A model generated the notes under the pieces. That model was not told where the DNA came from. It made no database searches and saw nothing but the letters and a program-made list of their open reading frames with translations. 5,127 bases of DNA from positions 1-5,127 of the forward strand of contig JAITIH010000094.1 in NCBI GenBank assembly GCA_031279525.1, written 5' to 3'. Below, piece by piece: positions 5,127 through 5,127 of the stretch (positions are counted from its first letter, which is position 1; every line of letters begins with the position of its first letter). Made by a program: the position numbers and the translations under genes. Source of the DNA: Deltaproteobacteria bacterium (GTDB lineage: Bacteria; Desulfobacterota; Desulfarculia; Adiutricales; Adiutricaceae).

Positions 5127-5127
5127 G

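Overview
The window is a GC-rich bacterial segment in which every credible gene lies on the minus strand, so it reads right to left. There are four protein genes: a 5'-truncated gene at the right edge, two complete genes in the middle, and a gene at the left edge whose 3' end is cut off. I see no rRNA, tRNA, CRISPR array, insertion sequence or phage gene. The families present (an M99-type carboxypeptidase with an atypical Gln zinc ligand, and a Cds6-like NTF2 domain) fit a member of the Desulfobacterota (former Deltaproteobacteria), many of which are vibrioid or helical. That placement is inference from gene content. Codon use is odd for such a GC-rich sequence: TTA and CTA leucine codons are frequent and two of the three visible starts are ATG, the third TTG.

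Region by region, in transcription order. (1) 5126-4080 is the C-terminal part of a secreted or periplasm-type protein. It has a long Ala/Pro/Glu/Gln-rich low-complexity region and then a C-terminal NTF2/SnoaL-like domain of the kind found at the end of Csd6/Cds6-type L,D-transpeptidase-family proteins. Its N-terminus, and any catalytic domain, is off the window. (2) 4079-3895 is a 185-bp intergenic stretch with a 14-bp perfect hairpin (likely terminator), a 16-bp perfect palindrome and small repeats. (3) 3894-2845 encodes an uncharacterised single-pass inner-membrane protein: short cytoplasmic basic N-tail, one membrane helix, a short coiled coil, a sequon-rich repeat linker and a beta-rich C-terminal domain. 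(4) 2843-912 encodes a secreted Csd4/Pgp1-like peptidoglycan carboxypeptidase (peptidase family M99), separated from (3) by one base. (5) 906-1 encodes MtaB, the tRNA t6A37 methylthiotransferase, starting five bases after the carboxypeptidase stop.

Genes 3 to 5 look like one operon (gaps of 1 and 5 bases). The NTF2-domain gene lies just upstream in the same direction behind a hairpin. In Helicobacter and Campylobacter, Csd4/Pgp1 trims peptidoglycan tripeptide stems to dipeptides, and Csd6/Pgp2 acts with it to set helical cell shape. The best reading is therefore a peptidoglycan-trimming, cell-shape locus in a deltaproteobacterium, with an undescribed membrane-anchored partner translationally coupled to the carboxypeptidase. 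MtaB at the operon end is probably a housekeeping passenger.
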